From positions 107,706 through 171,705 of the forward strand of contig NZ_JAALFH010000052.1 in NCBI RefSeq assembly GCF_011058255.1: DNA of 64,000 nt, in the 5' to 3' direction. The translations under genes and the position numbers were made by a program. The notes under the pieces are model-generated. The model was not told where the DNA came from. It saw nothing but the letters and a program-made list of their open reading frames with translations, and did no database searches. This document shows, one piece after another, positions 57,075 to 64,000 of this stretch (within the stretch, counting starts at the first letter, position 1; every line of letters starts with the position of its first letter). The stretch comes from Thioalkalivibrio sp. XN8 (lineage in GTDB: Bacteria; Pseudomonadota; Gammaproteobacteria; Steroidobacterales; XN24).

Positions 57075-59252
57075 ATGTCCTTTCTCAGGGAACTGCGGCG
57101 CCGGCATGTGTTCCGCGTTGCCGGGTTGTACATTGTCGCGGCCTGGGTGGTTTTACAGGTCGCCGATCTTGGCTTCGAGTCGTGGGGCGTGCCAGCCAGC
57201 GCTTTGCGCTTCGTGTGGATCGCCGCCCTACTGTTGTTTCCGGTCGCACTCGTATTTGGTTGGCGCTATGACATCACCGCGCATGGCATCGTGCGAACCC
57301 CGCCCGCGACTGGCAGCGCGGACCTGTCGCTGAAGACACCGGACTTCGTCATCTTGTCTGCCCTGGTTGCCGTTGCTGCACTGAGCGGCTGGTGGATGGT
57401 CGAGCAGGTAGCCGGCAGCAGAAACGAGTCACGAGAGAGCATCACTGCCCGCGCGATTGACCCTGCTTCGATCGCCGTGTTGCCTTTCGCCACGCATAGC
57501 AGTGCCGCCGACACGGCTTTCTTCGCCGACGGCGTGCACGACGATCTCCTGACCTCGCTGGCAAAAGTTATGTCAATGAAGGTCATTTCGAGAACTTCGG
57601 TGCTGAGATACCGCGATACCGAAAAGAGCATCCCGGAAATCGGCAACGAACTTGGCGTCGCATTTGTTCTCGAGGGCGGCATACAACAGGCCGGAGACAA
57701 TGTTCGTATTAATGTGCAGCTTATTGATTCGCGGACAGACGGCCACGTCTGGGCTCATACCTACGATCGCGCGCTGACCGCGCAGAACGTGTTTGCTATC
57801 CAGAGCGAGATCGTGGAGACCATCGCAACTCAGCTCAAGATGGAGCTTACGGCCGAAGAACGCAGGCGCATCGGCCGGGACCGTACCGACAATCTCGATG
57901 CGTTTCGCGAATACACGTACGGGAAGCAGCAAGTCGATATTGCCTCGTTTGCGGCGCTGCGCGAGGCAGTCGACCATTTTCAGAGGGCGCTGGAAATCGA
58001 CCCGCAGTATGTTCTGGCCCGGGCCGCGCTGGCCAACACGTTCGCACAGCTCGCCGTGACGGGGGCAATAACACCCGCCGAAGCGCTGGCTCAAGGCCAG
58101 TCACACCTCGACCGTGCCGTGGAACTCTATCCCGATAATCCGTTCGTGCAGGCAGTCCGCGGCAGGTATCTAAGCCTCACAGATGATCCGGCAGCCGACG
58201 CAGTCATGAAGGCGGCCACTGTCGCCGCGCCGAACGATGTCGACGTGCTCAGCATCTACGCGACGTATCTTCGAATCCAGCGGCGCGGCGAGGAAGCGCT
58301 TGAAGTACTGCGGCAGGCGCTGGACCTGGACCCGTTATCGGCACCGCTGTACCACGACCTCGGGCGCGTGCACCTGTGGCTCGGCCAGTTCGAGCCAGCG
58401 CTAGAGGCCTTCGCCCGAATCGCCCAGCTGAGTCCTGGAAACCCGTATGCCGCCCACGGCGCAGCCACGGCGACAATCCTCAGCGGCGACCTCGTCGAGG
58501 CCGCGTATTGGTCGGGGCAGGCCCTGTCGATGGATGCCGACGATTACGAGAATCCGGCAACCTGCGTGGTCATATACGCGAGCTTTGGAGATTACGAATC
58601 GGCGCGTCGGCATGCAGACCTGGCGCTCGAGATGGGCCCGGCGGAGCCGTATCCCCTGTCGTCAGAAGCGCTATTGCTTGCGATGACAGGGGACAATGAG
58701 AAGGCCGTAGCGATGGCGCGCGGCGCCCTGGCGAGAGACCTGGAAGACCGGTGGGGGTCGCACTTCGTTTTCCTGAGGCTGATCCGAAATGCCGCGCTGG
58801 ATTCTGGTGAGTACGACGAGGCGCTTGCCCTGTTCCAGAAGTACGAGCCCGGGTTATTCGAATCACCGCCGCAGATCACCGCCGGAAACGTTCGCAAGGC
58901 CGTGGACCTGGCGTCATTGCTGCAGCGGGTTGGGCCGGACCAGCAAGCGACAGAGTTGCTGCACGCGGCGATCGCCGCTTATGAGCAGCATTACACCCTG
59001 GGATCAGCCAATTATCCGCTGGGCATAGCGGTGGTCGATGCGCTCGCGTTGCTAGGCCGGGAAGAGGAGGCGGTGGCGCGCCTTCGAGAACTGGCCGACG
59101 ATGGCTGGCGCGTCCTGTGGCATTTCGACACCAACCTGAATCCGAGCCATGACTCGCTGCGCGAGCTACCTGCATACCAGGACATCCTCACGTTCATCGA
59201 AGATGACCTGCAGCGTCAGGTCGACACCTTCTCCGTCCCGGATGCCGGGTGA
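57075..59252 (+). CDS. Membrane-anchored TolB/FlgO-like domain and TPR protein
   Basis: A 725-residue paralogue of 10085-12166, sharing the N-terminal pattern ELRRRHVFRVAGLYIVAAWV, two to three helices to ~125 and a TolB/FlgO-like domain (SIAVLPFATHSSAADTAFFADG, ~140-250), then a TPR array (~280-700, e.g. AVDHFQRALEIDPQYVLARA). The start is chosen as the ATG at 57075 because it gives MSFLREL, aligned with MAGSSFFAEL in the paralogue; ATG 57042 adds 11 residues. Follows the DUF6090 gene by 34 bases. Confidence 0.78.
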   Translation: MSFLRELRRRHVFRVAGLYIVAAWVVLQVADLGFESWGVPASALRFVWIAALLLFPVALVFGWRYDITAHGIVRTPPATGSADLSLKTPDFVILSALVAVAALSGWWMVEQVAGSRNESRESITARAIDPASIAVLPFATHSSAADTAFFADGVHDDLLTSLAKVMSMKVISRTSVLRYRDTEKSIPEIGNELGVAFVLEGGIQQAGDNVRINVQLIDSRTDGHVWAHTYDRALTAQNVFAIQSEIVETIATQLKMELTAEERRRIGRDRTDNLDAFREYTYGKQQVDIASFAALREAVDHFQRALEIDPQYVLARAALANTFAQLAVTGAITPAEALAQGQSHLDRAVELYPDNPFVQAVRGRYLSLTDDPAADAVMKAATVAAPNDVDVLSIYATYLRIQRRGEEALEVLRQALDLDPLSAPLYHDLGRVHLWLGQFEPALEAFARIAQLSPGNPYAAHGAATATILSGDLVEAAYWSGQALSMDADDYENPATCVVIYASFGDYESARRHADLALEMGPAEPYPLSSEALLLAMTGDNEKAVAMARGALARDLEDRWGSHFVFLRLIRNAALDSGEYDEALALFQKYEPGLFESPPQITAGNVRKAVDLASLLQRVGPDQQATELLHAAIAAYEQHYTLGSANYPLGIAVVDALALLGREEEAVARLRELADDGWRVLWHFDTNLNPSHDSLRELPAYQDILTFIEDDLQRQVDTFSVPDAG

Positions 59253-59398
59253 CGGTCGGGTATTTGCCGTTCCCAGACAGCGCTGGAATCGGGGAATACT
59301 TCTGAGTGGTGTCGCCGGGCCGGCACACACCACTGCGATTGCCTTGCCGGCGACACTTAGTGACTCAGAGTTGGTGGGTGGATGAGGGCGAAAACGGC

Positions 59399-59938
59399 TC
59401 AGTCGCCAGGCGTCGGCGAAATGGCGCGCTGCCAGGGCGGGCCGTCGGTGTAGGTGCGGAAGCTGACGACCTTGCCATCCACGAATTGCCACACGTGGGC
59501 AAACGGCGCCTCGACGCTGTGACCGGTGGCCTTGTAGGTGCCGCTGTAGTAACCGAGCGCGACCACGCGGTCGCCTTCGGCGACGTAAGTATTGGTGACC
59601 ACCGAGTAGTTGTCCCATTCCGCGCCGATGCGCGCGATGAGGCCCTCCAGGAGGGCATCAGGGCCGACGTACGTACCGGCGTAGGGGTAGCCCTCGGCGG
59701 CGACCCACACGACGCCCGGATCGAGGATGTCCAGAAAGGCCGGGACGTCGCCGCGCGCGAAGTTGGCGTAGGCGGTTTCGACGATCGCGCGGTTGTCGTG
59801 CTCCTGCGCGAGGACAGGTGTGCAAAGCACGACGGCGAAGAGCGCAAGCAGTAAGCGGTTTATGCCTGCAAAGCGGCGTGTGCGAAAGCGGCGCGTGCGC
59901 AGAGAAACCTGGGCGAGGGTGGCGGGTTTTGCAGGCAT
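59399..59938 (-). CDS. Secreted SnoaL/NTF2-like domain protein
   Basis: A 179-residue protein. Basic N-terminus then a signal peptide (INRLLLALFAVVLCTPVLAQ). The SnoaL-like domain shows AIVETAYANFARGDVPAFLDIL (in parts), GVVWVAAEGYPYAGTYVGPDAL and HVWQFVDGKVVSFRTYTDG with the typical alpha-beta fold and central cavity. Function unknown. Long N-terminal basic extension (RRFRTRRF) is unusual for a signal peptide, so the start could be later. Confidence 0.78.
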   Translation of the reverse strand: MPAKPATLAQVSLRTRRFRTRRFAGINRLLLALFAVVLCTPVLAQEHDNRAIVETAYANFARGDVPAFLDILDPGVVWVAAEGYPYAGTYVGPDALLEGLIARIGAEWDNYSVVTNTYVAEGDRVVALGYYSGTYKATGHSVEAPFAHVWQFVDGKVVSFRTYTDGPPWQRAISPTPGD

Positions 59939-60395
59939 AGTGTTTTCCTTCAGGGATGAAATTGGGTGGGAGCGCCAGCGACTCGGTCATGCCGAAGGCC
60001 TCCAGCACGGCAGCATCAAAGAGTGTGAACCGTATATACCACCTTTTCGCTGGCTGGTGCCCGCTCCTCACCGACGCCGGCACATGCGTGCAGCGTTCTG
60101 ATTGACCCTCTGACTCGTCCGAACCACCTTCCGAACCCACCGCCACGAACCAAGGGATCGCAGGTCCCTTGGTGCATGCCGGTCAACGGCTTAGCGAAAG
60201 CCCTCAGGTGGCCCGCCCGAACTTGGCCGGCGCTCGGCCTGCACGATGCGGGCGTAATCAGCAAGCATCACATGGGCGAGTTCGAGGCGCTGTGTCATCT
60301 CGACGTGCAAGAAATGCCGCCGCGCAAGACCAAGAGCCTGCGGGAGGACGCCCGCGTCAGCCAGGCGGCGATCTAGGCTAGTCGTGGCGTCCTCT
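59939..60395. other. Intergenic region with antitoxin remnant
   Basis: 457 bases. Contains the N-terminal/central antitoxin remnant (60227-60376) and a CCAAGGGA / TCCCTTGG inverted repeat at 60150-60172. No intact gene. Confidence 0.6.
60227..60376 (+). pseudogene. N-terminal and linker remnant of a HigA-type antitoxin
   Basis: Reads ALGLHDAGVISKHHMGEF, EALCHLDVQEMPPRKTK, then SLREDARVSQAAI and stop. This is the N-terminal arm and linker of the COG2944 family; the HTH and tail are missing, deleted in a manner like that at 51694-51774 (VSQA joined directly to the last residue and stop). Confidence 0.7.
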
Positions 60396-60839
60396 TCATG
60401 CTGCGGCCTGCCAACGCTCCTTCCGCGCCCGTGGCCGGAAGCGATAATGCAACGAGTCCGGAGACTCTTGCTGTGCTAGGTGCTGCACCAGCTCCGGAAG
60501 GCGTAAGGAACTGGATGCCGTCAGGTCCCGGAACACGAGCCGGACTGCATGGTCGGCTGCTCGCGGCACCCGCCCAAGTTTTTCCCAGCGCCGAACCGAC
60601 TGGTCTTGCACGCCGAGCAGCTCGCCAAGCTGAGCCTGCGACAGGTCGAGGTAATGGCGGAGGAAGCGCACTTCCCTTCCGGTGAGCCAGGGCTTCTGCT
60701 CCACGAGCGTGCATGCGATCGCCTCATGAAGCGCCTCCGCCTCGTGAATCGAAATGGCGGGCCCGTAGGGCGTGTCGTGCCACTCGTAGCCGTTGGCCAG
60801 GTAGACGTTGGGCAGGCCGGATTCGAAGTAGTGGTACAT
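60396..60839 (-). CDS. HTH (XRE) antitoxin-like protein
   Basis: A 147-residue protein. The N-terminal half (FESGLPNVYLANGYEWHDTP; AISIHEAEALHEAI) resembles MqsA/YgiT-type antitoxin linkers; the C-terminal half is a helix-turn-helix (LTGREVRFLRHYLDLSQAQL, GELLGVQDQSVRRWEK). Cys are not paired as in YgiT zinc domains. It starts six bases after the DUF4258 toxin's stop, the normal toxin-first order for this class. Likely binds the palindrome at 61173-61193 and represses the operon. Confidence 0.75.
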   Translation of the reverse strand: MYHYFESGLPNVYLANGYEWHDTPYGPAISIHEAEALHEAIACTLVEQKPWLTGREVRFLRHYLDLSQAQLGELLGVQDQSVRRWEKLGRVPRAADHAVRLVFRDLTASSSLRLPELVQHLAQQESPDSLHYRFRPRARKERWQAAA

Positions 60840-60845
60840 CTTTGT

Positions 60846-61145
60846 TCATCCAACACGGATTACCGTGATCACCAGGATGGAAGTCGCGTCCTCCGGGATC
60901 TCAACCACAACCCGCAATTGGTCTCCGCTGACATTCGCCTCGATGTTGCAGCGCCAGGTCCCGGTGCGGGACGCGATGGGCACGTACGGACCCTCGGTGA
61001 TCTCGCCCCGCAGGAGGCATCTCTGCACCTGGAGGGCATCGACGTCCCGGCGGCGCATCTGTTTCCGGGCGTGGTCGACGAAGAGCACGCCAGCAGGCCT
61101 GGATGCCCGCTCCCGAATATGCTTCCGTGCCGTGCCCGGGTTCAC
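60846..61145 (-). CDS. DUF4258-type putative toxin
   Basis: A 99-residue small basic protein. It shows the DUF4258 order: VLFVDHARKQMRRRDVDALQ then CLLRGEITEGPYVP and a C-terminal beta region (RVVVEIPEDATSILVITVI). DUF4258 proteins are RelE-like and often toxins in RelE/MqsR-like pairs. The GTG at 61145 has GGAG five bases upstream; a TTG at 61160 is possible. Its promoter overlaps the 21-bp palindrome at 61173-61193. It and the HTH gene form a toxin-antitoxin pair. Confidence 0.78.
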   Translation of the reverse strand: MNPGTARKHIRERASRPAGVLFVDHARKQMRRRDVDALQVQRCLLRGEITEGPYVPIASRTGTWRCNIEANVSGDQLRVVVEIPEDATSILVITVIRVG

Positions 61146-61172
61146 GCGGTCTCCAAACAAGAGACCGTTAAA

Positions 61173-61193
61173 ATTTAACGGTCATGCTACGCC
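61173..61193. promoter_or_regulatory. Perfect palindrome, toxin-antitoxin operator
   Basis: GACCGTTAAA and TTTAACGGTC arms around a single central A: 10+1+10 bases, fully symmetric, ending 28 bases before the toxin GTG. TTAAAT-type -10 sequence lies within it. Confidence 0.75.
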
Positions 61194-61413
61194 CGTTGGG
61201 TCTCGTGGACAACCCCTCGGAAGCAGTCCAGCAGAAGGTCCTAATCAACGGGAGCCCAAGAAAACGTGGGAAATGCGCCCTTTTCGCTTAAGTGCTTGAA
61301 TGGAAACGGAAAACGGCCGGGTCGGTATAAGATCGGGCGACCCTAAGTGGCCAAATTTTTCTTGTTGTTTTTCTGTGAGTTACGAGTGGAAACCAAGGGA
61401 CAGGTAGTACCAC

Positions 61414-61953
61414 TCAGACGCTTGCCGCTTTCTTCTTCTTGGCGGGCATAGCCTTCTTCTTGGCGGCCCCGGGCTGACGCATAGGTGCCTTCTTCGTCGT
61501 GATTTTCTTTTTCGCGACCTGACGACCCGACGATGCCGTACCCGCTTTGCCGCCCGTCAGCTTCTCCAGCTTGGCCTCGAAGGCCTTCGGGTCGTAAACC
61601 TCCAGGCCGCGTTTCTTGCCTTTGAGTATTCGCAACCATTTCTCATGGACGAGTGCCGCCGAGAGGAACGCCGGCGTGTTCACTGACTTGCCCCGGAAGA
61701 TCGGGTGCAGCGTCCAGGAAGACAGCGGCCTGTCCTTGGGTGCGTCGTCGATGCATTTCTGTAGATCGCTAAGTGCCACCCACTCGGGACTGAAGAACCC
61801 GCCGCCGGTGTTGGCGACGACCCTTAAGTGAACAGTCCCCTCGGGATGCTTTCCGATCTGGTAGGTGATCTGGCTCTTGCCGGACAGGGAAGGGCAGGTA
61901 CCGGAATGGACGACCTTCACGATGCCTTCCAATGGGTCTTTGGTGCGTGTCAT
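61414..61953 (-). CDS. Protein with lysine-rich C-terminal tail
   Basis: A 179-residue protein. A folded domain (1-135: VVHSGTCPSLSGKSQITYQ and HLRVVANTGGGFFSPEWVAL, ~60 residues of beta; KWLRILKGKKRGLEVYDPKAF) followed by a Lys/Ala/Pro tail (RQVAKKKITTKKAPMRQPG then AAKKKAMPAKKKKAASV) like histone H1 or AlgP. The tail may bind nucleic acid or be a sorting signal. ATG overlaps the preceding stop (ATGA), so it is coupled to 61950-62330. No family recognised. Confidence 0.65.
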   Translation of the reverse strand: MTRTKDPLEGIVKVVHSGTCPSLSGKSQITYQIGKHPEGTVHLRVVANTGGGFFSPEWVALSDLQKCIDDAPKDRPLSSWTLHPIFRGKSVNTPAFLSAALVHEKWLRILKGKKRGLEVYDPKAFEAKLEKLTGGKAGTASSGRQVAKKKITTKKAPMRQPGAAKKKAMPAKKKKAASV

Positions 61954-62330
61954 GCGTGTTCTCCTTCGGGAGTGGTGTCGAGGATGGAAGTGAGTACGTC
62001 CCTCAGCTGGCCGTCGATCCAGGGCTCGTCCGGAATGACGAACCCCAGGCCGTAGTCGTCGGTGCCCAGATAGACGGCGTAGATGTAGCGACCCCGGAGC
62101 GAGGCTCCTTCCCAGGGGGTTTCGCTAAGCGTCCACGGCATGTCCAACTCGGTGAGCACCCGGTCTTCGTCTCCGGGCTCCACCAGGACCAGGTAGCCGT
62201 AGTCCTCGGCGTCGTATGGCTGGAGGGGAAAGTCCTCGATCAGGACCTGGATGAGGTCGCGGATGAGGCCATAGGCGGGATGGTCGGGAGGTAGCTTCGT
62301 CAAGTCTTGTTGGCGCTTAAACGTGATCAC
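61950..62330 (-). CDS. Small protein, paralogue of 62436-62783
   Basis: A 126-residue acidic protein of unknown family. It shares YLVLVEPGDEDRVLTELDMP, the GLGFVIPDEPWIDGQLRDVL ending and overall order with the adjacent gene. It starts at GTG 62330, with GGAGG eight bases before; the longer TTG frame upstream overlaps the terminator. It is followed by the lysine-tailed gene (ATGA overlap). Perhaps an operon of small cytosolic proteins of a mobile element. Confidence 0.6.
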   Translation of the reverse strand: MITFKRQQDLTKLPPDHPAYGLIRDLIQVLIEDFPLQPYDAEDYGYLVLVEPGDEDRVLTELDMPWTLSETPWEGASLRGRYIYAVYLGTDDYGLGFVIPDEPWIDGQLRDVLTSILDTTPEGEHA

Positions 62331-62348
62331 ATAGGGTTCCTCCGGGCA

Positions 62349-62373
62349 CAAAAAAACCAACCCGGGGGTTGGC
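62349..62373 (-). terminator. Intrinsic terminator between paralogues
   Basis: On the minus strand, CCAACCC and GGGTTGG arms with a 2-base loop precede a run of seven T. It ends transcription from 62436-62783 before 61950-62330, so the second gene must have its own promoter or read-through. Confidence 0.85.
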
Positions 62374-62435
62374 TCTTGGTGACGTCCAGGGCGTGAAGGC
62401 CCTTCAAATAAGATGGCGAATAAGCCGCAAGCGAA

Positions 62436-62783
62436 TCACTCCACGAGCAGCTCCTCCAGGTGCTTCCTGAGCTCGCCCTCGACCCAAGGCGCGTCCGGGA
62501 TCAAGAACGTGATCGCGAACTGGTTGTTGGCGAGATAGATCCCGCAGAAATGCCCCTCCGTCATGTGCACCGCCTCGAAGGGCACCTCGCACAATCGATA
62601 GGGGAGGCATAGATCCGCCAGGACGCGATCGGAATCATCTTCCTCGATTAGCACGACGTAGCCGTCCTCCGCCGGGTCGTACTCGAAGTGCCCCAGCATG
62701 CGGACGACGATGCCGCGCAGCACGGGACTCAGCGGGGATCCCCGGATGGCGTCCAGGGATGCGAGGGAAGAGAAGATTTTCAT
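62436..62783 (-). CDS. Small protein, paralogue of 61950-62330
   Basis: A 115-residue acidic protein. YVVLIEEDDSDRVLADLCLP and ITFLIPDAPWVEGELRKHLEEL match the neighbour (YLVLVEPGDEDRVLTELDMP; GFVIPDEPWIDGQLRDVL). RBS AAGGAGAAC lies before ATG 62783. An IS3 element sits 17 bases upstream, cutting off any original promoter. Unknown family; a duplicated pair. Confidence 0.6.
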   Translation of the reverse strand: MKIFSSLASLDAIRGSPLSPVLRGIVVRMLGHFEYDPAEDGYVVLIEEDDSDRVLADLCLPYRLCEVPFEAVHMTEGHFCGIYLANNQFAITFLIPDAPWVEGELRKHLEELLVE

Positions 62784-62800
62784 TGGGTTCTCCTTGTTGG

Positions 62801-62812
62801 TGACCGTACCCC
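62801..62812 (+). repeat. Left terminal inverted repeat of IS
   Basis: TGACCGTACCCC, identical to the inverse complement of the right end. Confidence 0.9.
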
Positions 62813-62874
62813 CGTAATCCGAGCCATGCGTGATGTGGGATTTCCCGGTATTTTGACCGTAGGGAGGTCCCGAG

Positions 62875-63141
62875 ATGAAACGCAAGCGCTACAGCGAAGA
62901 GAGGATCATTGCCATCCTGAAGGAGCACGAGGCGGGTGCGTCGGCCAAGGATCTGTCGCGGCGACATGGCATCGCCGAGAACACGATCTACCGCTGGAAA
63001 GCCAAGTACGGGGGCATGGAGGTGTCCGAGGCCCGGCGGCTGCGAGATCTGCAAGCCGAGAACAGCAAGCTGAAGCGCCTGCTGGCCGAAGCGGAGCTCG
63101 ACAAGGCAGCGTTGAAGGAGTTGGTCCAGGGAAAATGGTGA
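62875..63141 (+). CDS. IS3 transposase OrfA (HTH DNA-binding protein)
   Basis: An 88-residue protein. MKRKRYSEERIIAILKEHEA then SAKDLSRRHGIAENTIYRWK is an HTH_Tnp_1/IS3 OrfA helix-turn-helix, followed by a leucine-zipper-like helix (LRDLQAENSKLKRLLAEAEL) that forms the dimer with OrfAB. It binds the terminal inverted repeats. GGGAGG precedes the ATG. Its stop overlaps OrfB (ATGGTGA). Confidence 0.9.
   Translation: MKRKRYSEERIIAILKEHEAGASAKDLSRRHGIAENTIYRWKAKYGGMEVSEARRLRDLQAENSKLKRLLAEAELDKAALKELVQGKW
63129..63135 (+). other. Probable -1 frameshift site
   Basis: GGGAAAA fits X-XXY-YYZ in the OrfA frame (G-GGA-AAA), and OrfB is in the -1 frame. Transposase OrfAB would form by slippage here, before the OrfA TGA at 63139. 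Confidence 0.7.
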
Positions 63142-63950
63142 CGGCTGCGCAGCGGCGCCGGGCCGTGGATCACCTGAAGAGTCGCCGCTTTAGTGAACGT
63201 CGCGCCTGCCGCCTAGTCGGCTTTAGCCGCTCGGCGGCCTGGAGCCCGCTCAAGGGCCGGGACGATGCTGCGCTAAGGACACGTCTGAAGACGCTGGCCG
63301 AACGCTATCCCCGTTATGGCTATCCGACACTGCATGACATGCTCAAGACGGAGGGCCTGGTGGTGAACCCGAAGCGGACCTATCGGGTATATCGAGAAGA
63401 GGGCCTGCAGGTCCGCACGAAGCGCCGCAAGAAGCTGACCCGTCCTCGGGTTCCGTTAGCGCTGCCGAGTCGCATCAACGAGCGCTGGTCCGTGGACTTC
63501 GTCTCAGACCAACTGGCGAATGGCCGACGGTTCCGTGTGTTTAACGTCGTCGATGACTTCAGCCGTGAGTGCGTGCTGCAGATCGTCGACTTCTCAATCA
63601 GCGGCGAGCGTCTGGCTCGAGAACTGGATCAGTTAGCTCGATCCCGCCCCCTGGCCAGGCAGATCGTCATGGACAACGGTCCTGAGCTGACCAGCAAAGC
63701 CATGTTCTTCTGGGCCAAAGAGCGTGGGGTCAAGCTGCACTTCATCCAGCCTGGCAAGCCGACCCAGAACGCCTTCGTCGAGAGCTTCAACGCCAAGTTC
63801 CGTGAGTACTGCCTGGACCTGCACTGGTTCGCCACGCTGGCGGATGCCGGATCAACAATCGATGCCTGGCGTACCCACTACAACCACGTCAGGCCGCATC
63901 GCTCTCTGGGCAAAAAGCCTCCGGCAGTGTTTGCTCGCGAAGCCGCCTGA
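63135..63950 (+). CDS. IS3 transposase OrfB (DDE integrase domain)
   Basis: A 271-residue catalytic part. HTH_21-like N-terminus (VDHLKSRRFSERRACRLVGF) and rve domain with the DDE triad: Asp in WSVDFVSDQL, Asp in VMDNGPELTS and Glu in AFVESFNAKFREYC, in IS3 spacing; C-terminal NHVRPHRSLGKKPP. Produced as OrfAB by frameshift or from ATG 63135. No damage is visible, so the element may be active. Confidence 0.92.
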   Translation: MVTAAQRRRAVDHLKSRRFSERRACRLVGFSRSAAWSPLKGRDDAALRTRLKTLAERYPRYGYPTLHDMLKTEGLVVNPKRTYRVYREEGLQVRTKRRKKLTRPRVPLALPSRINERWSVDFVSDQLANGRRFRVFNVVDDFSRECVLQIVDFSISGERLARELDQLARSRPLARQIVMDNGPELTSKAMFFWAKERGVKLHFIQPGKPTQNAFVESFNAKFREYCLDLHWFATLADAGSTIDAWRTHYNHVRPHRSLGKKPPAVFAREAA

Positions 63951-63988
63951 TATGCTCAATTTCCCACATCAAGGCCGGCTTGGTTCAA

Positions 63989-64000
63989 GGGGTACGGTCA
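63989..64000 (-). repeat. Right terminal inverted repeat of IS
   Basis: GGGGTACGGTCA ends exactly at the window edge and is the inverse complement of the left end. Confidence 0.9.

Larger units (their letters stand above)
62801..64000 (+). mobile_element. Complete IS3-family insertion sequence
   Basis: 1,200 bases from TGACCGTACCCC (62801) to GGGGTACGGTCA (63989-64000), 12-bp perfect terminal inverted repeats with further partial matches inward (TGATGTGGGA shared by both ends). Carries OrfA and OrfB transposase frames and a GGGAAAA slippery site. Right flank, and so the target duplication, lies outside the window. The left end is 17 bases before the start of the 62436-62783 gene. Confidence 0.9.

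Overview
The window is GC-rich, densely packed Gram-negative DNA. DbpA-type helicase, MipA/OmpV-like, PagL-like and Omp85-type outer-membrane proteins, a PEP-CTERM protein with a sigma-54-type promoter, DUF6152/DUF6644 and DUF6090 proteins, and repeated TolB-like/TPR proteins together suggest an environmental, probably marine, gammaproteobacterium (Woeseiales- or Nevskiales-like). The lineage is an inference; no rRNA or tRNA gene was seen.

Layout. 1-9286: Omp85 barrel (cut by the window edge), lipoprotein hydrolase, amidohydrolase, CopB-type P1B-ATPase, a mutarotase-like secreted protein, two EamA transporters and a barrel protein. 9323-9485: a Fur-box-like site followed by a non-coding stretch ending in a strong intrinsic terminator, a candidate iron-regulated small RNA. 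9573-16933: cupin, a membrane TolB-like/TPR protein, a porin-like barrel, SDR, the Sua5 tRNA-modification enzyme and a glycosidase-like lipoprotein. 16980-30766: a TIR-TolB-TPR gene, coniferyl-aldehyde-type dehydrogenase, alkylsulfatase, a nucleotidyltransferase/RHH pair with a palindromic site, GST, then two divergent TIR-TolB-TPR paralogues, one heading a run of secreted, outer-membrane and SYLF genes. 30796-45777: dbpA, an opine-dehydrogenase-like enzyme, a decayed serine hydrolase, subtilase, small membrane proteins, PEP-CTERM protein, periplasmic rhodanese, a fourth TIR protein, a TlpA-like thioredoxin and a PagL-like deacylase.

45883-64000 is more plastic: a stand-alone class III nucleotidyl cyclase, many small membrane or orphan genes, four fragments of one HigA/COG2944-type antitoxin family, a dispersed ~150-bp intergenic repeat, a DUF4258/HTH toxin-antitoxin pair with a perfect 21-bp palindrome, and a small gene cluster (two paralogues plus a lysine-tailed protein) whose upstream region is interrupted by a complete 1,200-bp IS3-family element ending exactly at the window edge.

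The most notable theme is six related genes sharing a C-terminal TPR region and mostly a TolB/FlgO-like domain, with an N-terminal TIR domain (four genes, all keeping the putative catalytic glutamate) or membrane anchor (two genes). Their function is not established from sequence; a signalling or defence role is possible.
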